From: Fistulifera solaris
Lineage: Eukaryota > Bacillariophyta > Bacillariophyceae > Naviculales > Stauroneidaceae
DNA: 64,000 nucleotides
Reading direction: 5' to 3'
Assembly: GCA_030295235.1 (NCBI GenBank)
Contig: AP026130.1
Coordinates: 1,240,001 to 1,304,000, forward strand
Of the stretch, positions 20,090-31,727 are shown piece after piece; the first letter of the stretch is position 1, and every line of letters begins with the position of its first letter. The position numbers and the translations under genes are program-made. The notes below the pieces were generated by a model. It saw only the letters and a program-made list of their open reading frames with translations, had not been told where the DNA came from and ran no database searches.

Positions 20090-22481
20090 TTATTCTTTAA
20101 GTGCTCGTAACTGCTTTGCCTTGGTCCGAGCAGCTCTTTCACGTGCACCAGAGTCAAGAAGCTTTTTGCGCAGGCGTACACTGACGGGTGTCACCTCGAT
20201 CATCTCATCAGGGCTCATATAAGCAATGAGCTCCTCGACTGACATTCTTTTGGGATTTGAAAGCTGGATTTTCTCGTCCTTCGCCTGCGTCCGCATGTTT
20301 GTCTTTTCCTTAGCTTTGATCGGATTCACTTCCAAGTCACCGGGTCGAGAGTTCTCTCCAATCACCATGCCCGAGTAAACTTCTTCACCGGGGCCGACGA
20401 ACAAGACCCCGCGAGCTTCCAAAGTGGACAAAGCAAAAGCAGAAGCCTTTCCCGATGCGTTGCTCACAAGTTTCCCTTTTTCGTGAAGACTTGACTCGGA
20501 CCCTGTTCGTTCGCGATCCCCGATGAAAATGTGATGGACGATTGCGCTTCCTCGAGTTGCTGTAGCAAGCTCGGATCGAAAACTCACCAAGCATTCCTCG
20601 ACTTGGCATTTCAAACACCAACTGAGTCTTGCCCTCTTCTTGGTTTGACATGTTCTGCAACACTGCTTGGCGCTCTTGACCGGTTAGCAAGTTGATCACC
20701 GCTCCAGCATATTCCGAATCAACGTCTACCACCAGCTCTTCGTACGGTTCGAGTGTTTTCCCAGTGTCAGGGCATGTCTTGGTGAGGATACGAGGTGGCG
20801 AAATCAGGAGCTCGAACCCTTCCCGACGCATCTGTTCCACGAGAATACCAAGCTGCAATTCACCGCGTGCGTAGACGACCGTTTTATCAACATCGCTCTC
20901 GTTTTCGGTTATTTTTAGAGTTACATTGTTGTCAGCTTCTGACATGAGGCGGTCTCTGATTTGTGATGATGCAATTTTTGATCCTTCTTGGCCAGCCAAG
21001 GGCCCATCATTGGCACCAAAGTCCATCGCTAACGTCGGAGGCGCTAGGGGTGGCGTATCGAGCGGCTCGAGTACGGCATTGACAACCCCCGTCAATGTGT
21101 CTCCCACGCATATCGAGTCTGGAACACCTGTCAAAGTAACGTAGTCCCCTGCGCACGCTACATCTTCTAAAGGGACCCTTCGAATACCTTCGTGTACGAA
21201 AATTCCAGATATTGTTGACGGAGGACCTGCACTATCCTGTTGACCATTTCGCGGTAGTACAACGACATTGTCATTCTTTTGAATAGAACCAGACATGATC
21301 CTTCCACTGCAGGTACGACCCAAGAATGAATCGTAGCCCACCGAAACAGCTGCAAGGCTAAACTTATCATTCATCAATGCATCGGGTCTCAATGACGTTG
21401 TTTCGTTCTTTTCGGATGCTGCCTCGTGGATAAAAATTGTAGGCTCCGGAATTTTTTCAAGTATAAGGTCCAACAAAGCGCCCATACTTTGTTTATCCGA
21501 AAGATCGTCATTCCTGCTTACCCACCCCTCTCTGGCAGATGCATAGACCGTAGTATACTCGAGCTGCTCTTCTGTCGCACCAAGCACGTCAAATAAATCC
21601 AGTATCTGTGTCTCAGTTTCATCGAGACGAGAAGTTGATCGATCGCATTTATTAAGAACCACAATCGGCTTCAGCCCTAATGCCAGAGCCCGAGTTAACA
21701 CATACTTTGTTTGACTCTTGGGTCCTTCCGTCGCATCAACTACAAGAACAAATCCATCCGCAACACCTAATATTCGATCGACTTCCGCACTAAAATCGGA
21801 GTGCCCTGGACTGCATGTGTAGAGTGAGTATCTTTGAATACGAGCGAAGAGTAACGCGGTCGAATCGATCGAGGGAAACACAAACGAACGAACTCACGTA
21901 TCCGCCATGTTGATAATCACGTCGCCATACTGAAGGCGTGTCACCTTGCTGGTAATGGTGATTCCACGCTCTTTTCCAGGTCTCCGGAATCCATCTGCAA
22001 GAGCAACAAGAAATGAGAGTGAGTGCAACCGAAACCATCCACCGAAAAATTTCACAGGTTTCAACTTACCAACCGATCGACTGCGTCGGGATTATCGGCA
22101 GCCACCAGCAACTTATCGACTAAACTTGTCTTTCCATGATCAACGTGGGCGATAACTAGAGATTATGTTACCATTAGTAGGTTGGAACACATGATGTCGA
22201 CGAGAGATGATGGGCACACGTGTGCACTTACCTGCGATATTCCGCATTCCCTGTCGTCGAGCTGTTGTATATGGTGCAGACGATGATGCAAACCTCCTTA
22301 ATGACTTGTTCCAAGTCGTTTTGAGAAAGTGACACCGCTCATCTAATGGTTGGGTCTGTGGAAGTCGAGGAACGAATCTTCGTAGTGGTTGTTGACGAAC
22401 GGAAAGTGTAATTTGGCGAATATTGCTCGGTTTTCGAGCCGATGTCGCCCACCGGGGAGACAAAATGAGATTGCGCATCAT
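20090..22481 (-). CDS. typA: TypA/BipA family GTPase, probably mitochondrial
   Basis: Four exons (22481-22232, 22155-22070, 21994-21898, 21810-20090) give about 717 aa. G1 is IAHVDHGKTS, G2 lies in MDSGDLEKERGITITS, G3 is ADTPGHSDF and G4 is LNKCD; then the domain II, EF-G-like and BipA C-terminal blocks follow (RGMLG, FRSELATATRG). BipA acts on ribosomes in assembly and stress. The first 80 residues are Arg/Ser-rich with few acids, as in a mitochondrial presequence; no signal peptide is visible. Two single-base frame breaks: a missing A near 21972-21975 (between GDLEK and ERGIT) and an extra T near 20579-20582 (between RGMLG and FRSEL). They cancel in total length. Confidence 0.88.
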
Positions 22482-22786
22482 CTCCCTCTACAATTATTGC
22501 CAAGTTTGTGAAGAATGTCTGTCGGCGTTATGTGTTGATGAAAAAAAAAAGCAAAATGTTTTTGACGTGGAAAGGAGAAAAAAACAAATGAGGGGCCGAT
22601 ACGGAAAGAAAAAAGCACGCAAGGAGTGACAGACGCCAACAACTAGGTGCAATATTTTGTACATTTGTAGATTGAAATATTAGTCGAAACCTTTCTCAAG
22701 GCTGACTTCAAACAGAAGGAGCCCATCTTATTTGCGCTGTTCAGCAGATAGCACTCTACTCCGTACTCTAAAACCTCAAACAGGCA
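22482..22786. other. Intergenic between typA and the CABLES-like gene
   Basis: 305 bp. An A/G-rich stretch (22540-22620) lies next to the typA start. No gene seen. Confidence 0.4.
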
Positions 22787-25700
22787 TCATACGAGAAACT
22801 CGTCGCCATCGAAGCCACCATTATCATCGAGTCGAATGTCGCTGCTTACGTCGGTGTTATCAGGGATGCTGATAGCCACAAAATCAGGAACATCAGACTG
22901 ATGGAGAATTGGCATGGACGGTGATTGCCGCAGAGTTGGGTTGGCATTCCCTTGTGCTGACGGTAGATTGCCTTGTTCTAAATCAATCCCACCAAACTTT
23001 TCAGCCATACGATCCACACTAACAATACGCCTCACGCCCAGTCGGTTAAAGAAATTTCTTCCCGAAGACGTGCGCTCAGGCGGTTTCCTGCCACGTCGGC
23101 GTTCATCCTCTGAGTCAACACGGCCAGTGTGATCCTGCACGTCGCTTGACGAACGGAGATGGGAAAAGGGCTGTTTACCGGAAGAAGCGGTCCGCAACGG
23201 TGGTTTCGTCCCACGAGAAGGTTGTCCTCTATTTCGGGGCGTCCCCGACGTAGTGTTCGACGCACCCGCTGCCGATGCAGATTGTCCGCGGTCATCCCTG
23301 TGATCTGGAGGATTCAGAAGGTTAACAAAACTTTTACCAATAGCACTTTTTATGGCATCGCCGCTGCGGTTCGACGGTCTTGACGAGTAGGTACCATCTG
23401 AATCAAGCTGACTGCTTGAAAGGGTGCGCTTGCCAAAAGACTTGAAACGATCTGTTGGACCCCGTAAATTGTTATCTCTCGGATCCTCGTCCTTTCTGAA
23501 AGATTTGTTGTCGCTTGATGTGCCTTGCGATCTGCGCAAAACTTCACCTTCGACATTCTTTTGCATGCGCATGACTTCATTTTCCAATTCCATTTGTAGG
23601 TCTCGCAGTCGTTCTTCCTTTCGCTTTCGTTTCACACCGAGCCTTCGCTCTCGTTCTCGATTTCTCTGCTCCTCGATCTCCAATGCTTCTTGCCATTGTT
23701 CCCACATTACTTCGCCCAAGTATTCACGAGGGCTCAAGGCTAGCGACTTTAACAGTCTGCGGAAATGAAAGGCGACTTGCAATGGTGTTGCGTGCAAAGA
23801 AAACCGCAGCGCAGCAAAAACACCCCACTCAGCATCAAGTAAGTTCTTTATAGAGAGAGACCATTCTTGTGTGAAAAATTCCAATAAAGATGCAAACATG
23901 TTGTTGCTTCGCTTGTTTGGCTTGACCAGTGACACAAGCTTTGAGGAAAAATCAGTTTTTTCGTTCTTATCATTATCATCGCTCGCAGTCGTAATTACGA
24001 GACCTACGTTCGGTTCGTTCAGCTTTGCGGCCAACAGTAAACAAGCCGCAAAAGACAGTCTGCGGTTGGACTTGTCCACACGACAATCTAAACAGAGTCG
24101 CTCAAAATACACACACGCTAAAGCCACCGTTCCAATTTCCAGGTTTGACATTACAGCAGCTTTCAACGCCTGCTCCTTCACAGACCGGATTTTCGACAAT
24201 GTCAGAGATGGTGGAATTCGGAGTGTAGGTATTTCCTTCAAGCCAGTCGTACTTTCTCCTACCGATTCTGCCGATGTGACGGATGACTGTCGCCTGCGAT
24301 TGGGCTTTGCATCAGACGAAATGTCCTCACTGGTATGATTACTTCCTACGGTCATGTCTACGACCACCGACGTTTCGGCTTCAGCAGGATCCTTCAGCAA
24401 ATACTTTCCTTCTTGTACATTCACATATGCTCCTATAAACTTTCTTGCTGCTTTGGGCGGTTCCCATCCGTCAAATTGCTCTCGAAATTGTTTATTTAGC
24501 TCAGCTTTCAATAACTCTGGCTTCACAAATTGTATCGTCGATGTCACCATAGGACCGATTACATGATCACCAATCATCACATTGCGATGACGTCCCAAAA
24601 CCATTTCCGGGTCGTCCAAAACACCAGGCACATACGGCTCCACCGAATCATCGTCTTCTGAGAAGGGAATCGTCGTCGCCCAACGACTTCTCATCGTCAT
24701 TATTGGTGTCGTACCCACTGTGGCTGCCGTTTTCTTTCCAATCTCTTACCGAGTGTTGCGACAAAAACCGATTGAATGCCTTATCACGATACTTTTGGTT
24801 CAACATTGTATGTCTTGACCGCCGCATCGGCAACAGAGCCCGATACGATATACCCCTCCAATCTCGTGTCGGCATGACAAACTGCGAACCTCCACCACCC
24901 AAACTTTCTAGTTTCTTTCGCATAAAAGCAGCATGTTCACGACGAGGTTCATAGCGAATGACCGAAAATACAGATACAGGATAGCTGCTATCAGCTGAAA
25001 AAAAGAGTCGGCCATCGAGCATGGGTGCGTGACACAAACCATGTGCAGTAGCTCGTTCCCACTCTCGAATAGTAGCTTGTCGCGCCACGGCTTTTTGCTT
25101 AGTCTGAATGAGCAGATTATTTTTGACGGGTATTTGGACACGAACAGCAATATCACCATCCAATCGCCTTCCCGGCGTGTACGCCGGCTGCATTACCGTT
25201 CCCGCCGTTGCTTTGTTCGCTGATTTCGCAGCCTTGCCGTGTTCTTGTTCCTGTTGTGTAAACTCCACATGATTGGGTCGCTCTAATTCATCGTCATCAT
25301 CTTGATCGTTTATCATATTGTGAGAGTTGTTGTTGTTTTGTTTCACGGCAGCACTAGCTTCGTTGCTTTCGGTCCCCCGGATATACTTTTCCCACCAAGT
25401 TCCGTGCGCCGCATGTGCAATCGTTTTCGTATCATTGCCATAGTGCTGTTGTTGTTCCTCTTGTTCTTTTCGTTGTTGCAATGCCCATCCATCCGTCACT
25501 AATTGCGGTTCGGCAGCCAAGGGTATGCCCAGCAAGAAATCCAGAGCTGCAATGTCTCGTGTCACAAATCGATTATCGCTGCCGCGATAAACACGTTTGT
25601 TTGATTCTTTTGATGCCATGCTGTTGTTGTTGTTTGCTGTAGATGTCGATATTGCGCTGTTTTGATTCCGCAAAAGACCCTGAGATGTGCTGGATATAGA

Positions 25701-25958
25701 TCCTTTGCTGCTGTTGTGACGCGGTGACACGGGGCGTGTGTAACTACCCAAGGAGAACTGACGTCGTTTCGGCGAACCGTCATTATCACTGTTGCTATTC
25801 AATGTATCATGTCGTTGTTTCTGATGCAGACTGGAGGATATACCGTGCTTGATGTACTCGTCATGAGAATTTAATCTTCGTCGGGCTGGTTTCGAAACGA
25901 GATCGTCGTTCGAAGGTTCTTTCTCTGCGGAGAGCGTCCAGTCGCTGCTGTTGCTCAT
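22787..25958 (-). CDS. CABLES-type cyclin-fold protein
   Basis: One exon of about 1056 codons with one frame break near 24665-24667 (GGG forward, one base too many). N-terminal 350 residues: Ser/Asn/Gln-rich, with an ALDFLLGIPL motif and a WEKYI segment as in animal CABLES. Then YVPGVLDDPEMVLGRHRNV, TIQFVKPELLKAELN-QFRE and LTLSKIRSVKEQALK follow, and the cyclin box itself (VYFERLCLDCRVDKSNRRLS, CLLLAAKLNEP). Animal CABLES proteins link CDKs to Abl/Src-type kinases. A basic coiled coil (EEQRNRERERRLGVKRKRKE) and a 350-residue Ser/Arg-rich tail follow, not found in animals. The two frames must be one gene because the CABLES homology spans the break. Confidence 0.82.
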
Positions 25959-26326
25959 ACTGCTGCTTCCTCTCTTTTGTGATGATCTAGAATGGCATTA
26001 CTTATATTAGCGCTTTTGATTGTTATGAAATGAAATAGACGAATGATTAATTATTTATGCTGCATTTCGTTTTGTCGTTTGATCTTTTTCTATTTCAATC
26101 TGATGTCGCATCGAGTACCGCACACGATTATTCATTCGTCCTTCCGTTTGCCCGCCGCGCAACCCGCTCGCCGCGACCGCCGCGACGATGAAAAACTTTT
26201 CATTCATTTTCATTCATTCATTCTTTGCTTTGTTGTTGCTGTCGTTGTTACGATTGATATCCCTTCAAACTTCCTCTATCTTAAGTTTCTTAGTCTCTGC
26301 TTCATTATTGCTGCACTTTTTCCGTC
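25959..26326. promoter_or_regulatory. Divergent promoter, CABLES-like / PHF5A
   Basis: 368 bp separate the two opposed start codons. It contains several CATTCATT repeats near 26200-26225 and no recognised core element. Confidence 0.4.
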
Positions 26327-26753
26327 ATGGCAAAACATCATCCTGATTTGGTCATGTGTCGAAAGCAACCGGGCGTTGCCATAGGTCGCTTGTGTGAAAA
26401 ATGTAGGTCGTTGCAACACGAAATCTCGCCACGCCTTTCATTGGTTTTCTTACTCACGCATTGCCGCGTATGGCTCTTCATGTTCGGCTCAAACAGGCGA
26501 TGGTCTTTGTTGCATTTGTAATTCATTCGTCAATCCTCATACGCTCGTACATGTCTGCGAGGAATGCAATTACGGAAGTTTGCAGGGACGGTGTGTTATT
26601 TGTGGAAACCCGGGAGTATGTGACGCGTATTATTGTCGAGAATGTGTGCAGCAAGAAAAGGATCGGGATGGTTGTCCTAAAATTGTGAATCTTGGTTCGA
26701 CCAAGACGGATTTGTTTTATGAGCGAAAGAAATACGGATTCAAGAAGCGGTGA
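26327..26753 (+). CDS. PHF5A: PHF5A/Rds3 splicing factor (SF3b subunit)
   Basis: Exons 26327-26402 and 26497-26753 give exactly 110 aa, the invariant length of the family. PHF5A is a zinc-knuckle subunit of SF3b in the U2 snRNP and helps recognise the branch point. Seen in sequence: [20 protein letters not shown], the CxxC pairs of the knuckles (CEKC, CCIC, CEEC, CVIC, CREC) and the C-terminal [14 protein letters not shown]. The donor is the GTAGGT inside the C of EKC (phase 1), not the more obvious GTCGTT two bases later; only this junction keeps the family sequence. Confidence 0.95.
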
Positions 26754-28298
26754 CGAATAACGGAGCAGCGATGCTTTCGGTCTTGGGGAAGTAACTTGAT
26801 TAATGTCTTGACATTACGTTGGAAACGGCAGTAGCATTTGCTTTTGAACAATCAACAGGTTTCTAAACAATTGATTGGATGCAAAAGAGGATATGCACAT
26901 TCCAAACAAACACTTTCTTAAATTTAGTTACCGCTATCGATTGACATCTTCGTTTCTGCCATTTCACTTCCCGCCTGTGGTGCGGGTTCTTTTGAGTGCA
27001 AGACGCGGGTTGTAGACGGAAAAGTGAGAGCAGCTGGAAATATGCGGACCGATCAATAAATTCGTTTTTAGTCGCCCAAGCAACGGTCAGCTAACCAGTG
27101 CTCTTTTCCGAGACCCTGATACAAATCCTAGTTCGCTGTTTTGCTCCGTCAGTTATACAGTCCAAGGCCATTGTTCATTTCCTCTACTTCGAAGGCCATC
27201 ACAAGTCGACCGGTCTCCTTTCGTCCATGTTTCGCCGTGAGCATTGAGCATTGATGGATGAATTCGGCATCTTAAATATTACAATGACTCTTGATTCTCG
27301 AGTATTATTTGGAGTCTGAATATTGAGCTCCTAAGCTCGTAACCTGCAACCCAATACCCTCTATGATTTGGGTCAATATTCAATATCTTGTTGTCGTTGT
27401 CCTTCCATCACCTACTTATCTCATCTTTTATCGCCTAGCAAGAAAGACAGAGCTTAAAGCCTCTAGGCCTATTTGCTTCCTTTAGCTCTCAGAATCAAGC
27501 TCATGGGGTGAGGAGAGTTCGCATTGCAGCGGCTAGAAAAAATACGGCTACGCCCAGCGGTGCCGAGTTAATCCGTAAATCTGTTGATATCTCCTGAGAA
27601 TTCCCTACAATAATCTATACGGATCATCAATACTGTATTCGAATTGCATCAAGCCCCGAAGAACAAAGAAAACGATGTCATTCACTTGAAAATACCATCA
27701 ATCAAGACCAAGCTATAAGCTACCCACAAATGACCCACAAGAGACATGTGATAGGAGACATCAACTATGACGCACTGACGCATTGCAGGCAAGAGGCAAG
27801 AGCAAGAGGCAACAAATGACGAATTTTGGACAAATGACCGGACAAGGCAAACGAGGATTCTGTGAAGAGCGAATCGTCAGATTGTCAAGAGTCAAGACCC
27901 ATCATTGAGACTAAAATCGATACTTATTGCCATGAAGATCATCCGTGACAGGACAAGACAACGTTAAATGATGTGTAAGATTACTTTATTATTTGTTTGG
28001 CTTCCTATTTCAAGATGTAATTATTGATCTAAAGCGGTTCCGAAATCACTTTTAGTATAGACAGATGACAAAATGATAGGAAAATCTAGAGGCAACAGAA
28101 TAGCAGAAGAACAATTGCGGAGTGCGGCGAGCCCGGATGTCTACACCTCCGCAACAATGGATCTCGGTTTTCCGCTTGAAATCTAAAGCTCTCACACTCT
28201 CTCCAAAGTCTCACCTTCCTCTCAATTTCACAGCATCATTTATCCTCCACTAGCCGGCATTGTTGAAAGTAGCTTCTTAGCAATTTGTCAAGGGAGTC
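26754..28298. other. Gene-poor region
   Basis: 1.5 kb with no supported gene. It contains simple near-repeats such as GGCAAGAGGCAAGAGCAAGAGG around 27785-27815. Confidence 0.4.
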
Positions 28299-28535
28299 AT
28301 GTCATCATCGCCGTTACACACCCCTCCCTCAAAAAAGGTCCGAATGAATTTGGGCCTAAATCGAACGCTATACTTCTCCGCGCCAGATGTAATCGCACAT
28401 TCAAATAGACTGCACGCTTTCACAATTGGAAAGCGGAAAGTAAAATCACTCGACTGCAGGTGGTCTGAATCTGACTGTTCGGCTCAATCTGAATACCATC
28501 TTCCAAGCAAGCCTGTTCGTCGGATGAGCAACTAA
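28299..28535 (+). CDS. Micro-protein, paralogue of 31506-31727
   Basis: 78-aa single-exon frame from an ATG, isolated in a gene-poor region. It shares with the 73-aa frame at 31506 the blocks KKVRMNL-LN---YF near the N-terminus, CRWSES-C in the middle and PVRR-S at the end, and both stop within three residues of that. Similarity of two otherwise unrelated loci at protein level supports coding. Many diatom proteins of unknown role start with a VRF/VRM-type strand of this kind; membership is inference. Basic, no signal peptide. Confidence 0.6.
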   Translation: MSSSPLHTPPSKKVRMNLGLNRTLYFSAPDVIAHSNRLHAFTIGKRKVKSLDCRWSESDCSAQSEYHLPSKPVRRMSN

Positions 28536-30643
28536 GCGTATGATGATACTGCCTTGCATTGAGTCAGATAATCAAGCAACTTTTTAGATCAGCATCATAA
28601 ATAAAAAGCAACGCTTTTAAGTTACTTCATAATGCCAGCCGATTCATACCACTTAGTCCATGCTCAAGAACAAGCAGTCTGGCTTTTAGGGAGACCTCCT
28701 CCATACAGTGCTGTCCTCAGTTTGAGAAGTGCTCTCTGCTTTGTAAAGGTGCAAGGCAAGGATTATAGACCACCTATCAAATGAGCGTCTTCAAAGGCGG
28801 CGCGTTCCGACGGCCAATATAAAACATTCCATTTTTAAACGCCTTTGTTATGCGAAGCAAAAACGATGACATTGGCGCGCTGCCTTAAAGCAGCTGTACG
28901 CGATCCGTCAAAGTTATTCCTTCGAACAATTGCAATCGTACCGACAGCTTCGGAAAATACGTTTAACATCAAACAAGACCAGCGTCGTTACGGCTGCCTC
29001 AAGATACGCGGGTGTTTCTTCTCGCAGAAAATAATAGAGGGGAACCAAGCGACAAAAGACGAGCCATTGAATACCGCATTCTGTTCTTATCACAGCGGAA
29101 TTTAAACAAGAATAGTTGCATTCACCAGCTACTGTAATCGGATCTCTTCGTTCACAATCTGTTGCCTTTGATTTCCAGAACACATGCTTTTTCATCAAGC
29201 TTGTCAGGTGTTTGTACCGGCCGGTGAGATCACATAGATAACTTTTATCGAAGCAACGGCAATACAAGTCAATCTTTCAAATTAGCCTTTGGTTTCACTT
29301 TCACTTCGCGTGTATCTCAGCTTTCAATAACGTATGCATCACTTCATAGTTATACCTGTTACAGCAGTTTCTCATAACTGCAATATCTCTAGAATGGATA
29401 GCGCTCGGTTCATGATGGTCTTTTCTGCCTCGTCCGTCGACGCAATCTCAATGAGTCGTCATGTCGCATGTCGCATGATGGTGCTTTCGCAATCTCCCAA
29501 TCTTTGACTATGCAGCAACGCCGATTTTTGCTCCTCATACATGGCCACTTGATTTGACTCTTCATCGTATGTGTCTTCATTTGAAGTCAATGTACTTTTA
29601 AAAATAAAGCAAACCACCGCTTCAACACTCCATTGTTGTCAATGTCGTCGTTGGTCGTTGCCGAGTGTCTTAGAAAACCCAAACCTTATCACATCGATTG
29701 ACTATAAGACATAAGAATAAGACTTGGAATACATGAAGGTTTACCGTTTAGATTCATGTGGAATAAGACAGTCTCGCGTGGCTCTTTTTCCGTGAATGAT
29801 TTTGTGTCACGAGTCAATCTTTTTTCGCTGTCAACTGTCAAGAGACGAAACCCTTTTCGAGAGAGACTTCAAGCGAGATTTCAAATAATAGTGAACTGCT
29901 GGACACGAAGTAGACTATCTAGCCTGTTCTTGGCAACGAGTACGAGTAACACTATAAACTTGTGCAGTCAGCTGTAGAAAAGCGGAAAATGGATAACGGA
30001 AAATGTCTAACATGTTTCTTGTCAAGTTATAGGAACTTTATCGTTTGCGCACATTCCACCTCGCACTCGTGATTTTCCGTTTCTGCTTGCCGCGTCAAGT
30101 GCTCTAGACTCTAGACTCTAAACATGCAGCATGCCGCACACAGTAAGATTAACTCTAACATCCTCTTTGTTCTCTCACACATGATGTAGACTAATCTCTT
30201 AACGTAAAACCCTTGACCCTCGACCACCAAAGACTCGCAAATCGCATGCTGCTAGCTGTTCAGTCGTCGTCTTGCTGTCTCCAAAAAGAAAGCAAGGAAC
30301 AGGGAAGAAGTTAGGAGAAAGAGCAAAGAACAAAGGCCAAAGACGTTGTGAGCTGTGAGTTTACAGCTTACAATTCACAGTACTTGTCGCGCCAAGCGCC
30401 AAGACAACTAACTCATAACTCACGATCAAGATGCGTAGAATGACAGAATGAAGAACATAGGACATAGGCAGTAGGCGGAAGTATGGCGTATGGCGTCCAC
30501 GTTGAGAGTTGAGAGTTGAGAGTTAACATGACCGATGACCGCGGTGACCGATGATCGATTGCCGATGACCGATGACAGATGACCAGGACGATGACCGCGC
30601 TGTTGCTTGGTCCATTTGTACTAATGCTTGATGATTGATGCTT
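28536..30643. other. Gene-poor region with low-complexity patches
   Basis: 2.1 kb; no supported gene. From about 30100 simple repeats appear: CTCTAGACTCTAGACTCTA (30102-30120), GTTGAGA units (30501-30524) and GATGACC-type units (30531-30595). Confidence 0.45.
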
Positions 30644-30651
30644 GATGCTAG

Positions 30652-30969
30652 TAGGGATCCATTTCATACCGGTACGGTATGAAATATCGTACCGGCGGGT
30701 CGATTTTTCGCCATACCGGATATCGTACCGGCCACAATGACGATACCGGTATAAAACGATATTGAAGAATCAATATCTTAGCGGTATCCAATGAGTGATT
30801 TGATATGAGATGAGGGTTAAGATTAAGTTCTCCCACGTGCTTTCTGTAGGCAGATCACGTCTGCAGCTCATACCGCCAAATACCGGTATTTCATACCGGG
30901 CGGGCCTAAAAACCGGTAAAATATCGGAATACCGTACCGCCCCAAAAATCCCGGCGAAATGGAACCCTA
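30652..30969. mobile_element. hAT-like MITE, 318 bp
   Basis: Terminal inverted repeats TAGGGATCCATTTC (left, 30652) and TAGGGTTCCATTTC (right end, read on the minus strand) match at 13 of 14 positions. The direct repeat GATGCTAG flanks both ends exactly (30644-30651 and 30970-30977), an 8-bp target-site duplication. The interior has no coding frame and is packed with TACCGGTA-type inner palindromes. 8-bp duplications and TAGGG ends are typical of hAT-superfamily non-autonomous elements. Confidence 0.85.
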
Positions 30970-30977
30970 GATGCTAG

Positions 30978-31505
30978 AGAGAACGCCGCACGCCGCACTT
31001 TACCAGCGACCCAGGATTCACAGTGACAGTGGGCAGTGGGTTTTGCGGATTGCGGATTGCGGAGAGCGGTGGACATAGCGGACAAAATCCTTGAGTGTCA
31101 ATGGTCGATGGCAAGTCACCGGTCACCGGTCACCGCTTTCGACTTTCGACCGCTTTCCGCTTTCCGCCTTTGCCCTTTGCCCTTTGCCTTCGCATTTCGC
31201 GCTTAATTTCTGACTTCTGCTACTTATCAAAACACGTCACTATGGATGTAACTGTGTGGACGACAACTTACAGTACTGGCGTTCGGGATTTCCGATTTCC
31301 GACAGCTTCCTGCGGACTGCGGAGTGCGGAGTACTGGGAGAATTAGAAGCGGCTATTATTGCGCACCGTTCCGCAATCTTTTCCGCATCTCCGCACACAC
31401 GTCTCGAACTTCCCCTTTGCACCTCTCTGGCTCGACAAGACACCATCTTATTATAAAATCTCCAACGACAATTTCCGAAGCATACCAAGTATTCATAACT
31501 TCACC
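30978..31505. repeat. Patchwork of short tandem motifs
   Basis: Successive short repeats: GCGGATT units (31043-31069), GTCACCG units (31114-31136), CTTTCCG and CCTTTGC units (31141-31188), then GCGGACT/GCGGAGT units (31311-31330). The GCGGATTGCGG motif recurs at 10581, 28115 and in related form near 15471. Confidence 0.6.
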
Positions 31506-31727
31506 ATGGCAGTCCCCCGTCGCAATCCTAGCGCAAAGAAAGTTCGAATGAACTTGAATTTGAATCAAGTGGTTTACTTCTGTGCAGCAGAGCTCCCTTC
31601 TTATTCTTCCAAATCAGGCGAACGACTTCAAGTTCAATCATACAGCTGCAGATGGTCCGAATCCAGTTGTGAGCTCAATTCAAGATGCAGTGTTCCCTGC
31701 AGACCCGTTCGCCGAACGAGTGATTAA
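31506..31727 (+). CDS. Micro-protein, paralogue of 28299-28535
   Basis: 73-aa single-exon frame. The ATG at 31506 in the context CACCATGG aligns with the start of the paralogue 3.2 kb away; an upstream extension of the frame is not conserved. Shared blocks: KKVRMNL-LN, SCRWSES-C and PCRPVRR-S. Three Cys lie in the C-terminal half (CELNSRCSVPC), of which the paralogue has one. The nucleotide sequence around the two copies is not obviously alike, so this is not a recent copy. Function unknown. Confidence 0.6.
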   Translation: MAVPRRNPSAKKVRMNLNLNQVVYFCAAELPSYSSKSGERLQVQSYSCRWSESSCELNSRCSVPCRPVRRTSD

